64,000 nt of DNA from Sinohyriopsis cumingii (Eukaryota > Mollusca > Bivalvia > Unionida > Unionidae). Location: positions 111,241,214-111,305,213 of the forward strand of contig CM068830.1 in NCBI GenBank assembly GCA_028554795.2, read 5' to 3'. This document shows, piece after piece, positions 35,217 through 47,150 of this stretch (the stretch's first letter is position 1; each line of letters starts with the position of its first letter). The translations under genes and the position numbers were made by a program. The notes under the pieces are model-generated. The model saw only the letters and a program-made list of their open reading frames with translations, was not told the DNA's origin and did no database searches.

Positions 35217-35871
35217 GGTGGCGCTCTACAGTTTCGTATTTTGCATAGGGTTAGAATTTTAAGGAGAAAGAATTTCCCATGATTTCTTCACTGGTTATAC
35301 AGGCTATATAATAAAGACTTTGTATATCTTAGGTGCTGTGAAAAGAACTTTTAATTCCCTTTATTTTGATGTATGATTGATGGCTGTACTATGAGTTCTA
35401 GAGTATACACCTTAGGCTCACTTAAGATGTGCTCGTTTAAAAAAACTGCTAGCTCCGCATGGTCATTTTCACTTCCTGGACTTCAGAGGTAAATTGTAGA
35501 AAAAAGAGCCGGTAACTTTTTTTACTTTTCAGATATTTTGTACTTGGTTCATTGCACTTTCAGTAAATGCTATTGTCTACTTCAGCAAAATTTGTTTTCC
35601 CTATTTTAATAATTGCTAAAGTTAGTGTACTTTTGATTAATTCTGGTTAATTTGTCAAGCACAGGGGAGCATCCATTTTGTTGTACCGTGTGTTTAGATC
35701 ATGTACAATTTCCACAAGCACAGTATCCAAAGAAGAAATGTCAGCCACATTACATAAAAGTAACATAGAGGTATGCCAACATTATCTCCATTGTGAATCT
35801 TACAAATGCAAACAACTTCACCTTACCTACGTCACTCTCTCAAAAGTTCAAATTAATTGGTGAGCGCCACC
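35217..35871 (+). mobile_element. GGTGGCGCTC-ended element, copy A
   Basis: Starts GGTGGCGCTCTACAG and ends with the inverse TTGGTGAGCGCCACC, so it has short inverted ends like a MITE. Copy B at 39464-40036 is highly similar and in the same orientation, but lacks about 82 bases near the left end. No clear target duplication. Confidence 0.7.
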
Positions 35872-36281
35872 ATAAATAGTATTAGGGTGTATACCCATGG
35901 AGTTATTGCTGTTTGTATTAATATTGGCTCATTTAGTTTATATTCACTAAATTTTAGAACTTAAAATGTGTCTTTCATTCCAAAATATGCTTTAATTAAG
36001 AGGTTGCAGGTAGGCTTGAGAAGAGTTAGGTCCCTTGGCATTGTATACAATTTGGCATTGACTAATGGTAATTAGAAACCTCTGTGTGTACCTCCTTTTT
36101 TTTAAATACTGCATTAGTTTCACCATTCTCAAGGAAGATGATATCAGTTATTCTTTGAACTGGTAATAATATGGGTATTTTTTCTTTTTTCTAATTTTTA
36201 AATAAAACTATATGCACAAAGATGTAAAACAAAACACAACAAAATTCATTGTCATGGTGTTTAATATTGTTTTTATTTTCA

Positions 36282-36690
36282 GATAAAAATTCTATAGTAT
36301 CATATGGTCTTGATATGTCACAAATATTTCACAGTAAATTAACAGATCAAGAATTAATTACATTTAAAAGAGCTTTAGCTCGACATACACAAGTCACCAG
36401 CAAGTGTCACATTTGGACAAGCTCACATGACCGACATGGTTATGGAATAATTTATGTAACCTTTCGTGGGAAAAGAAAGACTGTTTTGGCTCACCGACTA
36501 AAGTTTTATGTAGAAACTATGGTAAACTCACTACCATATCAGTGGGAGGTATCGCATAGATGCCATACAAAGACGTATAAATCCTGATCATTTATCACTT
36601 GAACCAAAAAGAGTAAACGTGGCTAGAAAATCATGTAAAGCCAATGGTGAATGCCAAGGCCATAGGGGCTATGGGAGGTGTGTACTGTGA
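36282..36690 (+). pseudogene. HNH/His-Me finger protein with zinc-binding loop (homing-endonuclease-like)
   Basis: An acceptor-like TTTTTATTTTCAG precedes 36282, so this looks like an exon. Conserved landmarks are CHIWTSSHDRHGYGI (Cys and GYG), VLAHRLKFY, VSHRCH and, after a frameshift near 36575, INPDHLSLE followed by a C-x5-C-x6-GYGRC segment, ending at the TGA at 36688-36690. This is the pattern of the zinc-binding-loop His-Me endonuclease family. It lies divergent from the transposase within the same transposon. Whether it belongs to the transposon or was captured is unknown. One frameshift. Confidence 0.65.
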
Positions 36691-36792
36691 TAGTCAGGTA
36701 AATTTAATATTGGTTAAATGGTGTTAATTTAATGGATTTAATGTGTATGAATGTTCATTGGTTATAAAATTATTTACTGAACTGGCAAACAT

Positions 36793-38602
36793 TTAATTTT
36801 GTATAAGTTTTCTGTTGCATTTTTGTTTGTGTTTTATGTAGCGTATATACTTATATTGACGACTCAATTTCCTCTCCCTATCTTTTACTGTTCTTTGATC
36901 TTGTTCTACCATGTGCTGAAATACTGGATCAGATTTATTAGAAACAATTCCACAAGACTTGGCCAGTATGAGTGTAGACTTTCCTGTACCATACACAGAG
37001 CTATGAAGGGCTGAATGACACAATGCATCAAAATTTCTGCTCCATACTGATGTCTTAGGTGCATATGTAAAAATCCTACTGTGCAAGCTTTCACATTTAT
37101 TAGTGTTTAGAAGGCGTGAAATTTTACTTAGCTTGACATCTGAGACAAAATGTCTTAGTACCGATTCAAGCTTTTCAATATCATCAGAAGAAAGAGTTAA
37201 GTGTTTACCATATGGCAGAAATTTTGAAGAATAGGATGCTAAATGGGCAAGGCAGACTAAGGATGTTTTTCGACAATTTCCATGCTTATTACTGAAACAT
37301 TGGATAATATTTTGGACGGCTGCCTTTGCCTTTGCCATAAATGCTTCTTCAGAACTGAAATGTTGTTGTATGCATACAAGCTCAAAATGTACTCTTCTCC
37401 TGATAGCAGTTGCGATTTTTTGTTGAAAGAGTTGTTTGTCCTTACCAGGGAAGGGACCAATTAAATGTACATTTTTGACATGTTTTTGAAGGGTGCACAT
37501 AGCATGTAAATTGTCGTATGGGTCTCTGAACCTTAGCCGAATGTTCCCGGGCAGTCTTTTCAAGCTGAGCGCTTGCATCACAAGTTAAAGAATCAATCTT
37601 TAGTATGTTTAACAGGTCAAGCTTATTTAAATTTTCCTTTGCTAATTTGGTTTCTGTGGAGGACATCAAGTCTTCTGTGCGATGATTTTTTTTGCAGTTT
37701 AAGTGTATGCAGGTTTTTTTCCCACATAATTTGTTTGCAATGGACACACAGAGGGGAAGTTTTCTGCTTGTGGAATGTTCCACGACTATAGCCACAGACT
37801 GTGTGGCAGACTCCCCCCTACTCTGTGGTCTGTGGCTGTATGCAGTGTCTGTCTGTACCCGAATGCCTTTGTATGTTAAAACTGATTAACCTCATGAATA
37901 AATTTTTGATTTGCCACTAAAGCATATTCATTGACAGTTATTATAGTACTAAACAGTTCATTAAGTTTCTTGTATAAGTAGCCAGAAGGAGGCTGAATGT
38001 TCAGACATGATATGATAAATCTTAGGTCAGTCACTCCAACTTTGGTCTTGTGGCAACATCTCATTTAAATTTCCCGTGATTGGGCCTCTCTTTCTCTGTC
38101 CTGGGCACTTTTCTGGAAAGGCTGCCTGTTCTGCTTCCTGAAGATTACAGTTTGTACACTTAATGGTCAAAAAAACACATAGTCCTTGAGTTTTGCTTGC
38201 ATACATCTGTGGACTGTATCGCAAGCAACTTCCAGCTCTATCATGCATTATGTGCAACTTTTCCAATATAATATTAAGTTTTTGTATGTTAATTATTATA
38301 TTTCCACTGATGTTGTCCACACCGGTTGCCTCCTCATGTGACCCAACAATGAAGTTTTCTTCATTTTTTCTCTCCTTTTCAGGGTGAAGCTTGGATGGCA
38401 CTTGATTTGGGCCACAAGATGATAGTGACTCTTCATAAACATCTAATCTTGGCTGCTTTATTAATGGAGATGCAGAGCCAGATTGCAACCTAGATCCTGG
38501 TTGGTCATTCTTGGCTATCTGTACACCATAGTTCCATGGTTGACTCTTTTGTGTGAACTGTTGTGGACGCTTTGCTCTTTTCATAGGTCTTCCGGCAGCC
38601 AT
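36793..38602 (-). pseudogene. Mutator-like transposase (frameshifted)
   Basis: Starts at ATG 38602 in an AAACATGG context with a basic N-terminus (GRPMKRAKRPQQFTQ). A C-x2-C motif lies in IKCTNCNLQEAEQAAFP. The gene then continues in other frames: 38064-37876 with CLNIQPPSGYLYKKLNE; about 37860-37442 with HLNCKKNHRTEDLMSSTETK and KIDSLTCDASA; and 37581-36793 with HGNCRKTSLVCLAH and TNKCESLHSRIFTYAPKTS plus RNFDALCHSALHSS. These match the Mutator-like transposase domain found in many invertebrate genomes. Acidic residues fit a DDE enzyme (for example DSLTCD), but I cannot assign the triad. At least three frameshifts make it inactive. It would excise and insert the surrounding element. Confidence 0.7.
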
Positions 38603-39463
38603 GTTTTCTTAGGAAGTAGCTAATGTAGGTTGATGTAGTATCAGTGACGTCATGGTTACCAATTGTTCTTGGTTGTGATGGATCTTAGACAGGATGTGAC
38701 ATCATTGTCAGGCTGGGGCTTGAAATTGTTAGGAAGCAACCCCCCCCCCCATGTATAAAAGCCTGCATGTTTGGAGGTTTTTAATTTGTTTGATCATATA
38801 ATGCAGTAAACTTATTTCATTTTCATTGTAATCAATTGTGTATGTAATCAGCAATCACATTCATTGTCCATGGAATGGTCTCACCAGGAGTTAATTCCCC
38901 CTGACTTTTCATTTCAATTCTTTGGCATGCAAAGCATTAGTAGGGATTTAAATTAGGTTCCTAGTAACAAAGAAAAAGTAATTATTTACCAAAATTATAC
39001 ATTTTTGTCTACGGTTATGAAGTTATAGCATCAAGGACTTAATTTTATTAATCCAATGCTGGAAAATTGTTGCACTATTGTCTCAAACTATATGGACTTT
39101 TCCCCACTTTTCTCTCTTGATTTAAATGTAAACATGACTAAAGTATAGTATGCAACTTGGGAAATGATCAGAATACATCATTTAATGTTGGAATTGAAAA
39201 ATAAAACAAATAATTCATATGTATTTTACTTTTGAATATATTTCTTTCATGTACAAATTACAGCATTTCCTAGTGACATCAGAATACAGTTTTGACGTCA
39301 TGAAACTACATTCAAGCTACTTCCGAGGGGTAAAGTAAATTAATTATGTAGTTGTCATCTTGAAAGTAAATACCATGCATAATATATCAAAATATTTGAA
39401 ATTGAATACACAGTAAGACAAATTTTTCTGCAAGTTGACAACACATTCTCATTGATTCTTTAA
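38603..39463. other. Non-coding interior of the transposon
   Basis: Upstream region of the transposase, with a C-run at 38741-38751. No ORF of note. Confidence 0.5.
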
Positions 39464-40036
39464 GGTGGCGCTCTACAGTTTCGTATTTTATATCTTAGGT
39501 GCTGTTAAAAGAACTTTTAATTCCCTTTATTTTGACGTATGATTGATGGTTGCACTATGGGTTCTAGAGTATACAGCTTGGGCTCACTTAAGATGTGCTC
39601 GTTTAAAAAAACTGCAAGCTCCTCATGGTCATTTTCACTTTCTGGACTTTCAGAGGTAAATTGTAGAAAATAGAGCAGATAACTTTTTTCACTTTTCAGA
39701 TATTTTGTACTTGGTTCACTGCACTTTCAGTAAATGCTATTGTCTACTTCAGCAAAATTCGTTTTCCCTATTTTAATAATTGCTTAAAGTTAGTGTACTT
39801 TTGATTAATTCTGGTTAATTTGTCAAGCACAGGGGAGCATCCATTTTGTTGTACCGTGTGCTTAGATCATGTACAATTTCCACAAGTACAGTATCCAAAG
39901 AAATGTTAGCCACATTACATAAAAGTAACATAGAGGTATGCCAACATTATCTCCATTATGCATCTTACAAACGCAAACAACTTCACCTTACCTTCGTCAC
40001 TCTCTCAAAAGTTCAAATTAATTGGAGAGCGCCACC
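39464..40036 (+). mobile_element. GGTGGCGCTC-ended element, copy B
   Basis: GGTGGCGCTCTACAGTTTCG at the left and TTGGAGAGCGCCACC at the right. Direct-orientation partner of copy A with only scattered substitutions apart from the 82-base gap. Confidence 0.7.
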
Positions 40037-40082
40037 ATTACTGAAAGATTCTGTGCCGTGTTCGGTACAAATATTAGACCCT

Positions 40083-40440
40083 AACGCATATTTACTGCAG
40101 GCTAGAAAGTGGTAGAATGTGCTACTTCCGTCCAGCAGATTTTGATAGAAAGGGATTTTGACCTAAGTGGCAAAAATGAAAGTTAATTCGCCGGATTGGA
40201 TTCAGGACATGGTCAATTAAGAGTTATGCGTTGGTACATTACTGTCTTTTGAATGTATATGTGTAGTTTTTCAGTCTTCTTGCGATTCTGAAGCGATAAA
40301 AGATTCATGAGAAAAGTTGAATCGAGCGAAGGGTTGTGGTCACGCTTGCACTCCTTGTGTTTATTTATATTATCGATAAGGTGATTTCATATTGTTAGAG
40401 ATTTCGCCGTACTTTATTGATAAAACGTCAGACTCCTGTG
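40083..40440 (-). repeat. Right terminal inverted repeat of the 5.75-kb transposon
   Basis: Inverse of 34689-35046; see the entry for the whole element. Confidence 0.85.
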
Positions 40441-40512
40441 GCCATACATGGCGGCCAGTATTAATGGTGGAGGAAGAACCCGGGAAAACCCCAGAAAGAA
40501 CCACCGACCCAC
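40441..40512 (-). mobile_element. SINE family A, core half of the split copy
   Basis: The inverse reads CTTCTCGTGGGTCGGTGG...TACTGGCCGCCATGTATGG. The 5' end is truncated at the same CTTCTCGTGGG point as the SINE inside the polymerase gene at 51189. Confidence 0.8.
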
Positions 40513-40710
40513 GAGAAGCCACAGGGGCTCGTTACAAAGAAAATCAAGAGATGGGGGTTCTAACCTGTAATAATATAACACAAGGGAAGACACCGGTCCA
40601 CACCCCTCGGCAGTTAGTTTATCCTAATTGCGTCTGCTAATTTCCAAATTCGGCCAGTCGTAATCAAGAATAGTTCAATTTTCAAAACAGCTCGACACAC
40701 TTCTTTCAGT
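40513..40710 (-). repeat. Dispersed repeat X, first part
   Basis: Inverse of 47597-47807, including GGACCGGTGTCTTCCCTTGT and CGACTGGCCGAA. It is interrupted by SINE B and resumes at 41278. Confidence 0.75.
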
Positions 40711-40724
40711 TTGTGATATAATGG

Positions 40725-41263
40725 ATGTGATGTGATGTGATTTTGATTTTTTTAACGTAGCTTTAACAATTGTTCAGTCATATCGCTATGATGTCTGCAG
40801 TGTGGCAGTTTATAGTGATGTCTAGCACTGGTGCATCATGCCGCGGACATGTAGCATGATGTCCCACCCAGTCACATTATCCTGACACCAGGCCAACCAG
40901 TCCTAACACTAACCTCTTAATGCTGAACGCCAAGCGAGGCAGCTGTTGGTACCATTTTTTATTTCTCTGATATGACTCGGCCGGGGATCGAACCCACAAC
41001 CTCCCGCCAGAGGCGTAGCTATGATATTTTGCGCCCTGGGACGAACTATAAAATTGGCGCCCCAGCCCCCTTCCCGTTTAATCACATTTTTGAATATTAC
41101 CCTTGTTTACTTATTATAATGTAACGTTGTAAGCCTCATTTTGGCACCCCTGTACCTTGGCGCCCAGGGACATATGTACCCCGCTGCCCCCCCCCCCCCC
41201 CCAGCTACGCCTCTGCCTCCCGCATCCGAGGCGGACACTCTAACCACTAGGCGACCGGAGTGG
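40725..41263 (-). mobile_element. SINE family B, full-length, carrying a hAT-type insertion
   Basis: Perfect 14-bp target duplications TTGTGATATAATGG lie at 40711-40724 and 41264-41277. The minus strand reads a tRNA-like head (CGCCTAGTGGTTAGAGTG, then GTGGGTTCGATCCCCGGCC), a body shared with 27559-27792, and the (GTGAT)n tail at the left edge. The head is split by a 208-bp MITE. Confidence 0.9.
41008..41215. mobile_element. 208-bp hAT-type MITE
   Basis: Perfect 13-bp inverted ends CAGAGGCGTAGCT / AGCTACGCCTCTG and perfect 8-bp target duplications CCTCCCGC at 41000-41007 and 41216-41223. These are the signatures of the hAT superfamily. It is non-autonomous, contains a C-run at 41185-41202, and is inserted in the head of SINE B. 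Confidence 0.9.
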
Positions 41264-41277
41264 TTGTGATATAATGG

Positions 41278-41400
41278 AGAAAATGCAATAATTGTTCGCC
41301 GATCTTGACGTATGGACATCATCCCTACTCACAGCATGACAGTCTTGGATTTCACCATTGACCGAAAGGTAAGATCCGAACAAACTCGAGTGCGCAATTC
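41278..41400 (-). repeat. Dispersed repeat X, second part
   Basis: Inverse of 47456-47592, including CCGATCTTGACGT and CCATTGACCGAAAGGTAAG. Confidence 0.75.
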
Positions 41401-41404
41401 CACG

Positions 41405-43050
41405 GTAAATACAAGCAGATGAAATCAAAAAAAGAAATGGACAATTTTATTGTGCCATGGTAAATTTAGATTATTAGCGTATATATTTATGTATTTACCA
41501 AGGGGTCTTTGAAGTTCTATGTGACCTACTGTTATTGTTATGCGTTGGGGTGGAATGTTCCCAATATTTATTTGAATTACTATGGAATTCCCACCCTGGG
41601 TTGTTTTTGTAGGAAGTGAAATTAGTTATTGAGAGAGGTAAAGCTCCAAGGACCCAGTCAGCAATACTGACAATTAAATTATTAAGAACACAAAGGTGAA
41701 ATCCAAAAGAATAACAATTTAATACAAATTAAACGATATTAATTTCTCAACCAATCTTCTTCCTCTTGACCATGTGACAACCTATTTCATCACGTGATTA
41801 TAGTGTGAGATGGCTTTCCCCTGTACTTGGTTTCTATTCATCTGTGTTACTCCACCAATTCCTTTCCTCCTTCCGGCATTTTCTGTATTCTGATTCTTCC
41901 TATCCTCTTCCCCTTTTGTCTTCTTTTCTCCTCCTCCTCCTCCTCTCTCTCTCTTCCTCCAGCAACTAGGCTTGTTCTCGGCCTACATCCTGTCTCTCTG
42001 AGACTCGGGACTTGACTACCCGGTAGTTCTGTCCCCAAAAGCTTCCTACGAAAAACACAAGGACATTAGCATTTGTGTTAGCCATCTCACCTCACACTAC
42101 ATCAACAATCAATCTATCATCAGATCAATGCTATCTACATCTTTGGTCACGCATTCGTGCACATAAAAAAACCCACATGTTCTTATAGAAAACAATGTTG
42201 CAATAAAGCGGTATCCTAATTATCATACAGAAATCACTAAATTGCATAACATCAATATATATATATATTCTTAATCTCATTATTCTCAACAATATCACAA
42301 AAAACAGGCGCATTTCTGTACATTACTCCCCCACAAGTGTACACAAATATTCAAATATCCATATTATTTACATTTACACACTGCAACCATTTCCAAAGTT
42401 ACAATTTAATTCAACAGTTGCAAAATCTAGAAAATCACATAAATAAATACACTAGTTTACCACGAAGTAACTAAACAGCTTATTACAATATTAATTCTAA
42501 CGAGCGAGCAATGTACATAATCATAGCTCATTTCTCAAGTAAGCATGTAAATTAAACAATACAAAGGTAATTCTATGTACTAACAATTCTAGTAAGTAAA
42601 TATACATACTGCACATAATTACAATTACAATACCGTAACAATCTGCAACAATCAAGCAAATAACTCACTGACCTTTACGAAGCTTTCTGTCCTTGAATGT
42701 ACCAAGGTTTTTCCCGCCAAATCACGAGTGGCTCCCAAAGTTATTGCTACAACTTGTCAGCACGATGCTTCACAATGACTAATTCGTTCCCAGCCCAAAT
42801 GACTGTTAAATTCTGGTTCGAATTGATGGCCCCACCCTTTCTCAGTTCTGATTGGATATCAATTCTACCCCAGTCGGTCCAGATTAACAGACGAGCCTCA
42901 GGCCATCTGTCAATGCAGGGATATTTACAACAGCATTGAGGGTCCTTTGTTCTTGAACAAAGCTTTTAACGTCTGTATGTGAGTTTTAACACCTAACGAA
43001 GCAGCTCTTGTACAAACACGAATCGCCACGACAGTGCAGGGTCGACATAC
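41405..43050. other. No gene recognised; possible retrotransposon flank
   Basis: Contains a pyrimidine-rich run near 41925-41960 and a TA run near 42256. It lies at the 3' side of the Ty3/Gypsy relic and could hold its untranslated region and LTR, but I see no matching second LTR. Confidence 0.35.
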
Positions 43051-43058
43051 TCATGGCG

Positions 43059-43250
43059 CTAACCCATTCTTTTGTTCCTCGACTTACGTAATCGCGGCAG
43101 GAAAATGTGACAGGGTCCCTCAGTCCTACACTCATGTAGGTTCTTTAAAATGTGACACCTTATCTCAGGAGGGGCCACCAATAGCAACAATGACTGCTTA
43201 CTATGAGTGGTCTCCCAATGCTTATATAACAGGCCATCTTGGACCTCCAA
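43059..43250 (-). pseudogene. Gypsy integrase N-terminal region
   Basis: DGLLYKHWE followed by LLLVAPPEIRCHILKNLHEC and a degraded continuation. This is the zinc-binding HHCC region that precedes the integrase core; it then ends. Confidence 0.6.
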
Positions 43251-43723
43251 ACTAGTCCACTGTCTCAGCAGGGACTTCGCTTCCTGTCTCTACCAAACTA
43301 ATTGAAAGGGAAGAGGTTTTTCAGCACCTTCTTCCTTTAATTGCAACACTAACCCTATACAAAGGTCATTCTGTTGAAACTCTTAGTTGTTCCACACCCA
43401 AGTGCCTAACCAATTCGACTCGCTTTTGGCTTTACCGCTGGAGCCATACACCTCACGTGCAGTATTTTGCTTTGCTTATTCTCTACAGAAGTCTCTTCGG
43501 ACTGTTTGAGAAACTGTTCCAACAACAGTCCGGTTTACAATTTCTTTGCACTAACACGCAAGCAGTCCTGGCAATCGTCGCGCTTACATTTATGCGGGAT
43601 CCTGCTTTGTCTATTTGCATTTCCATGCGAAGAACCTTTACGGTGTTATATTTCAAAGTCATACGCATCTAATACTGATAAACATCGCGCGACCATGCCT
43701 TCTGGTTCTTTGAAATTTTTAAG

Positions 43724-44728
43724 TCACTTCAGCGAACTATGGTCTGTCCTGACAATGAATTTTCTTCCCCACAAATAGTGTTTGAATTCTTTGACTAATG
43801 TAACTACAGCTAATAATTCCCTGTAGGTAATACAATAGTGCCTCTGTTGTTTATTCAGAGTCCTACTAGCGTAAGCTATAATTCTCTTCTTATCATCTTG
43901 GAGCTGCGATAAAACCGCTTCAGTACCATACGAACTTGCATCTGTGTCTAGAATAAATGTTCCATCCCTGTTGGGATATGTCAGAATAGGTGCTGTTGTC
44001 AAAATTGTTTTCAGCTTATCAGAAGCCTCATGATGGGGTTGTGACCAAGTAAAGGGTTGGTTTTTCTGAGTCAACTGAGATAAAGGATATGCTATTGAGG
44101 AGAAGTTTTTAATAAACCTCCTATAATAGGAAGCTGTACCAAGGAAGCTTACTTCCAACACATTTTTCGGTGTTGGCCAATTTTTAACACTCTCTTCCTT
44201 CTTTGGATCACATTTTATACCGTCTTCGAACATAATGTGTCCAAGATAAGAAATGTGCTTTTGAAACAAAGTACATTTTAACGGTTTAAATTTTACGTTG
44301 GCCTCTTGGAAGCACTCGAAGACTAATTTCAAATTTTCCAGAGCTGGTTCAAAAGTACTACCAATCATGATAATGTCATTTAGATATGCTAAACACTGCT
44401 CAAAGTCATTCCGTGTAGCATGACTTGGACCAAACGCATAAGAGAGCGAGTTAGATAGACCAAACGGCAATACCTTAAACTGAAATATTCCTTTGTAACT
44501 AGCAAATGCTGTTTTCTCTCTATCATTTTCGTCTAACGTTACCTGGCAGTATCCACTAGCAAGATTTAACATGGAAAACCATTTTGCCCCAGACAGTGCG
44601 TCAAGGGAATCGTCAATTCTAGGAAGCGGATATGCGTCTTTACCAGTTACAGCATTCAATTTCCTGTAATCTACGCAAAATTGAGGCATTCCATCTTTCT
44701 TAGTTACCAAACAATAGGTGCAGCCCAA
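43724..44728 (-). pseudogene. Gypsy reverse transcriptase and RNase H
   Basis: A long 334-codon frame. RT blocks include FCVDYRKLNAVTGKDAYPLP, WFSMLNLASGYCQV and VLPFGLSNS. The catalytic box reads YLNDIIMIGS, so the first Asp of YxDD is Asn. RNase H follows with FILDTDASSYGTEAVLSQ and ends in RTDHSSLK; a frameshifted continuation is recognisable to about 43500. The lost Asp predicts a dead enzyme. Confidence 0.85.
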
Positions 44729-45506
44729 GGGCTATCACTTGGTTATATTACATCTTCAGCAAGCGTGCGTTCAATCTTTTTCCACTTCTTTCTGAGATAA
44801 TGGTAATCTACGAGAAGGCAATTTTATAGGTTTACTGTCACCAGTGTCTATTACATGTTTTATTTTATCAGTTCTGCCTAACATACCATCGGGTCCTACA
44901 AAGACATCGGCGTACTAGGCTATGAGTATCTGCAACGATCTCTTTTTGTTCGAATGAAACCTTTTCAGATACTCTGTCTACCAAAGGTTTAAGATGATTT
45001 GGCACTGGTTTATCTGAATTGCAAGGTGTCTCGAATTTTGAAACAGTCCCAGAGCAAACATTGCACAGGATGTGTTTGAGCTATCGGTACCCCTTTCTTC
45101 AGTGTGAGCGGTTCAGAGGTAAAATTCACTACGGAAATAAAACACTTCGGAATTCTCAATTTTTACTAAAGACTTTGGCAAAATCAAACCAGTTTCTTCT
45201 GAAAATTGTTTGAGAGGTTCGACCATGCCCTCTCTGGTTATTTCCCATTCTCCCTGTATGTATCCCTTAACAAACATATTTGATTTTGGAGGGATAGCGA
45301 TCGAGTCCGTGACATTTATTCATGCACAGGAAAAGCTGTTTTCCTTTCTGATTTTCAGCTTTCTAATTTTCAGAATGCCATTCTTCAAATTTAAGTTGGC
45401 ATTATTTTTTTTCTAGAAAATCCAAACCAATTATTCCAGGTAACCCGTCTAGATCAGTCTAGATCAGCAACTATTGCGTTCCTTTCAAAAGCTCTACCAC
45501 CCATCT

Positions 45507-45970
45507 TTAATTTGAAGACAGCTTGCCCATAAATGTTGAATAAACCTGCGTCTGTAGCTGTTTTAAATCAGGTTTTCCCGACACAAGTCTTTTAAAAACT
45601 TGTTTAGAAATAAGTGTTACAGCGGACCCAGTATCTACTAAAAATTTCACAGACGTTTGACACATGCGGACAGACACAAAATGACAGGTTTTGGCAATAG
45701 CATTTACTCTTAAAGTTGGCCTTTCAGAGTCTTTATTACTCTTCTTACTGTGTTTATAACAGTGGGCCAAACTGTTGGCCTCAAGACCAGTCCGTTCTAG
45801 TTTAACTCTACACCATTCTTAGCCGATTGTTCCGGCTTCACCTGATTATCTAAAATACTATTAGGTCTGTTCGGGTTCTTTTTCATGGGGCAGTCTCGAC
45901 TCATGTGACCCAATCCATGATAAGTGTAACACTCTATCTGATTGGCTCTGGCAGTCTGACGATCTGCTCG
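45507..45970 (-). pseudogene. Gypsy zinc knuckle and aspartic protease
   Basis: The protease motif is FLVDTGSAVTLIS. Upstream, CYTYHGLGHMSRDC is a CCHC knuckle whose second Cys is Tyr. The stretch between is frameshifted. Confidence 0.75.
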
Positions 45971-46084
45971 ATAGGTAGTATTCCTATCCTTCTTTTATAT
46001 ATTGCCAATTACCATATTTATCTGTCCTTGTATTTTCTGTCAACAGTTTCGCCACAGTGTCCACAGATTCTTGGATAGCTTTAA

Positions 46085-46851
46085 CTACCCTTGTAAGGTT
46101 ATCAATATTCGAACGCGTGTTACTGTCTTTACTTTCTGGTTACCTGTCTCGGTATTGCTTTGGGGCAGGTCCTGTTTAGACCCAAGAGCTCTAACAGGGA
46201 TCTCCTTATTTATAGGTTTCTGTAAATTTGGCCAAGCCCCTTCAAAGGCCTCATACTCAATGGCACTGGCCATTGCATCATCTGGAGTTTTGGGATGCCC
46301 AAATTGAACATACTTTCTAATTTCCTGACTCCCTAGCCCACATATATATTGATCTATCAATATGTCTTCCCTAGCCAAAACGGGAATCATCGGAAATGCG
46401 TGACAGGCTAGTCGCCTCAACGCATAACCATAGTCTGCAGCGGACTCTGGTTTTTGTCTGTTTCTAAACTCGCATCTATAAGCAGTTTCCCTTTCTATCG
46501 GACTGAATCTTTGTTCTAAACCAGCTTTAAGAAAGTCATAGTCCCCTATTTTAGTTCGGTCTAAATCACCTAGTAACTGTTATGCTACTTCTCTTAAACT
46601 CATTGCAAGTTGTTGAGCTCTTTTACTTTTATTCCAATTATTCCAATAAGCAACTTGCTCAAATGTACAATATAATCTTGCCATTCAACGTTTTTGCCAT
46701 CGAATTTGTCAGGTTCTTTTTCTTTCCTAAATCGTTCGGTACCTTCTGAGTATTTATTTTGCCCAAATTCATTCGCTTTGTTTGAATCCTTGTGACTGAA
46801 GTCACCACCAGAACGATCGTACGCAGTACAGTTAGAATTGTGTATTACCAA
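46085..46851 (-). pseudogene. Gypsy gag remnant
   Basis: Two frames: EKEPDKFDGKNVEWQDYIVH (N-terminal capsid) and ILIDQYICGLGSQEIRKYVQ (C-terminal capsid), both typical of Ty3-type gag. Stops lie between them. Confidence 0.7.
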
Positions 46852-47150
46852 GTTTACGCAACGCCCACTTGACCTTGAATTGGGCTAATCGTTTCACACG
46901 ACTCGGGATTCCTCAGCTTCTGATGTCAAGTGACCACTATCTACCACCCAAGAGCAAGCTGAAGGCACGGACTCATTTGTGCAACAACCATTTGAACAAC
47001 AGGAAATATCTCACAATATACTGTCATCCCATGCAGCATCTCGAGTTTTGGAGAGATTCTTTTCGTGCGAATTGTTTCTGTCAGCACGAAGGAAATGGGA
47101 CTCCAATTTTTGTTTTTGTGAGAGGAAGCGACGTTTGAATACTTGACCAA

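Larger units (their letters stand above)
34689..40440. mobile_element. 5,752-bp DNA transposon with 358-bp inverted ends (Mutator-like)
   Basis: The left end CACAGGAGTCTGATG (34689) is the inverse of the right end CGTCAGACTCCTGTG (ending 40440), and the homology runs inward for about 358 bp. Flanks GCTATAT (34682-34688) and GCCATAC (40441-40447) are diverged copies of the SINE sequence GCTATAC, so a 7-8-bp target duplication is likely. Such long inverted ends and duplications near 8 bp fit Mutator-like elements, as does the transposase it carries. It interrupts a SINE-A copy. Confidence 0.8.
43059..46851 (-). mobile_element. Ty3/Gypsy LTR retrotransposon relic
   Basis: The order on the minus strand is gag (46851-46085), a zinc knuckle and protease (45970-45507), RT/RNase H (44728-43724, continuing frameshifted to about 43500) and the integrase N-terminal zinc region (43250-43059). 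The integrase core and C-terminus are gone. No LTR pair was identified. The element is inactive by many stops and shifts. Confidence 0.8.

Noticed and set aside
41405..43050. LTR of the Gypsy relic
   Set aside because: No matching second copy upstream of gag at 46.85 kb was found by eye.
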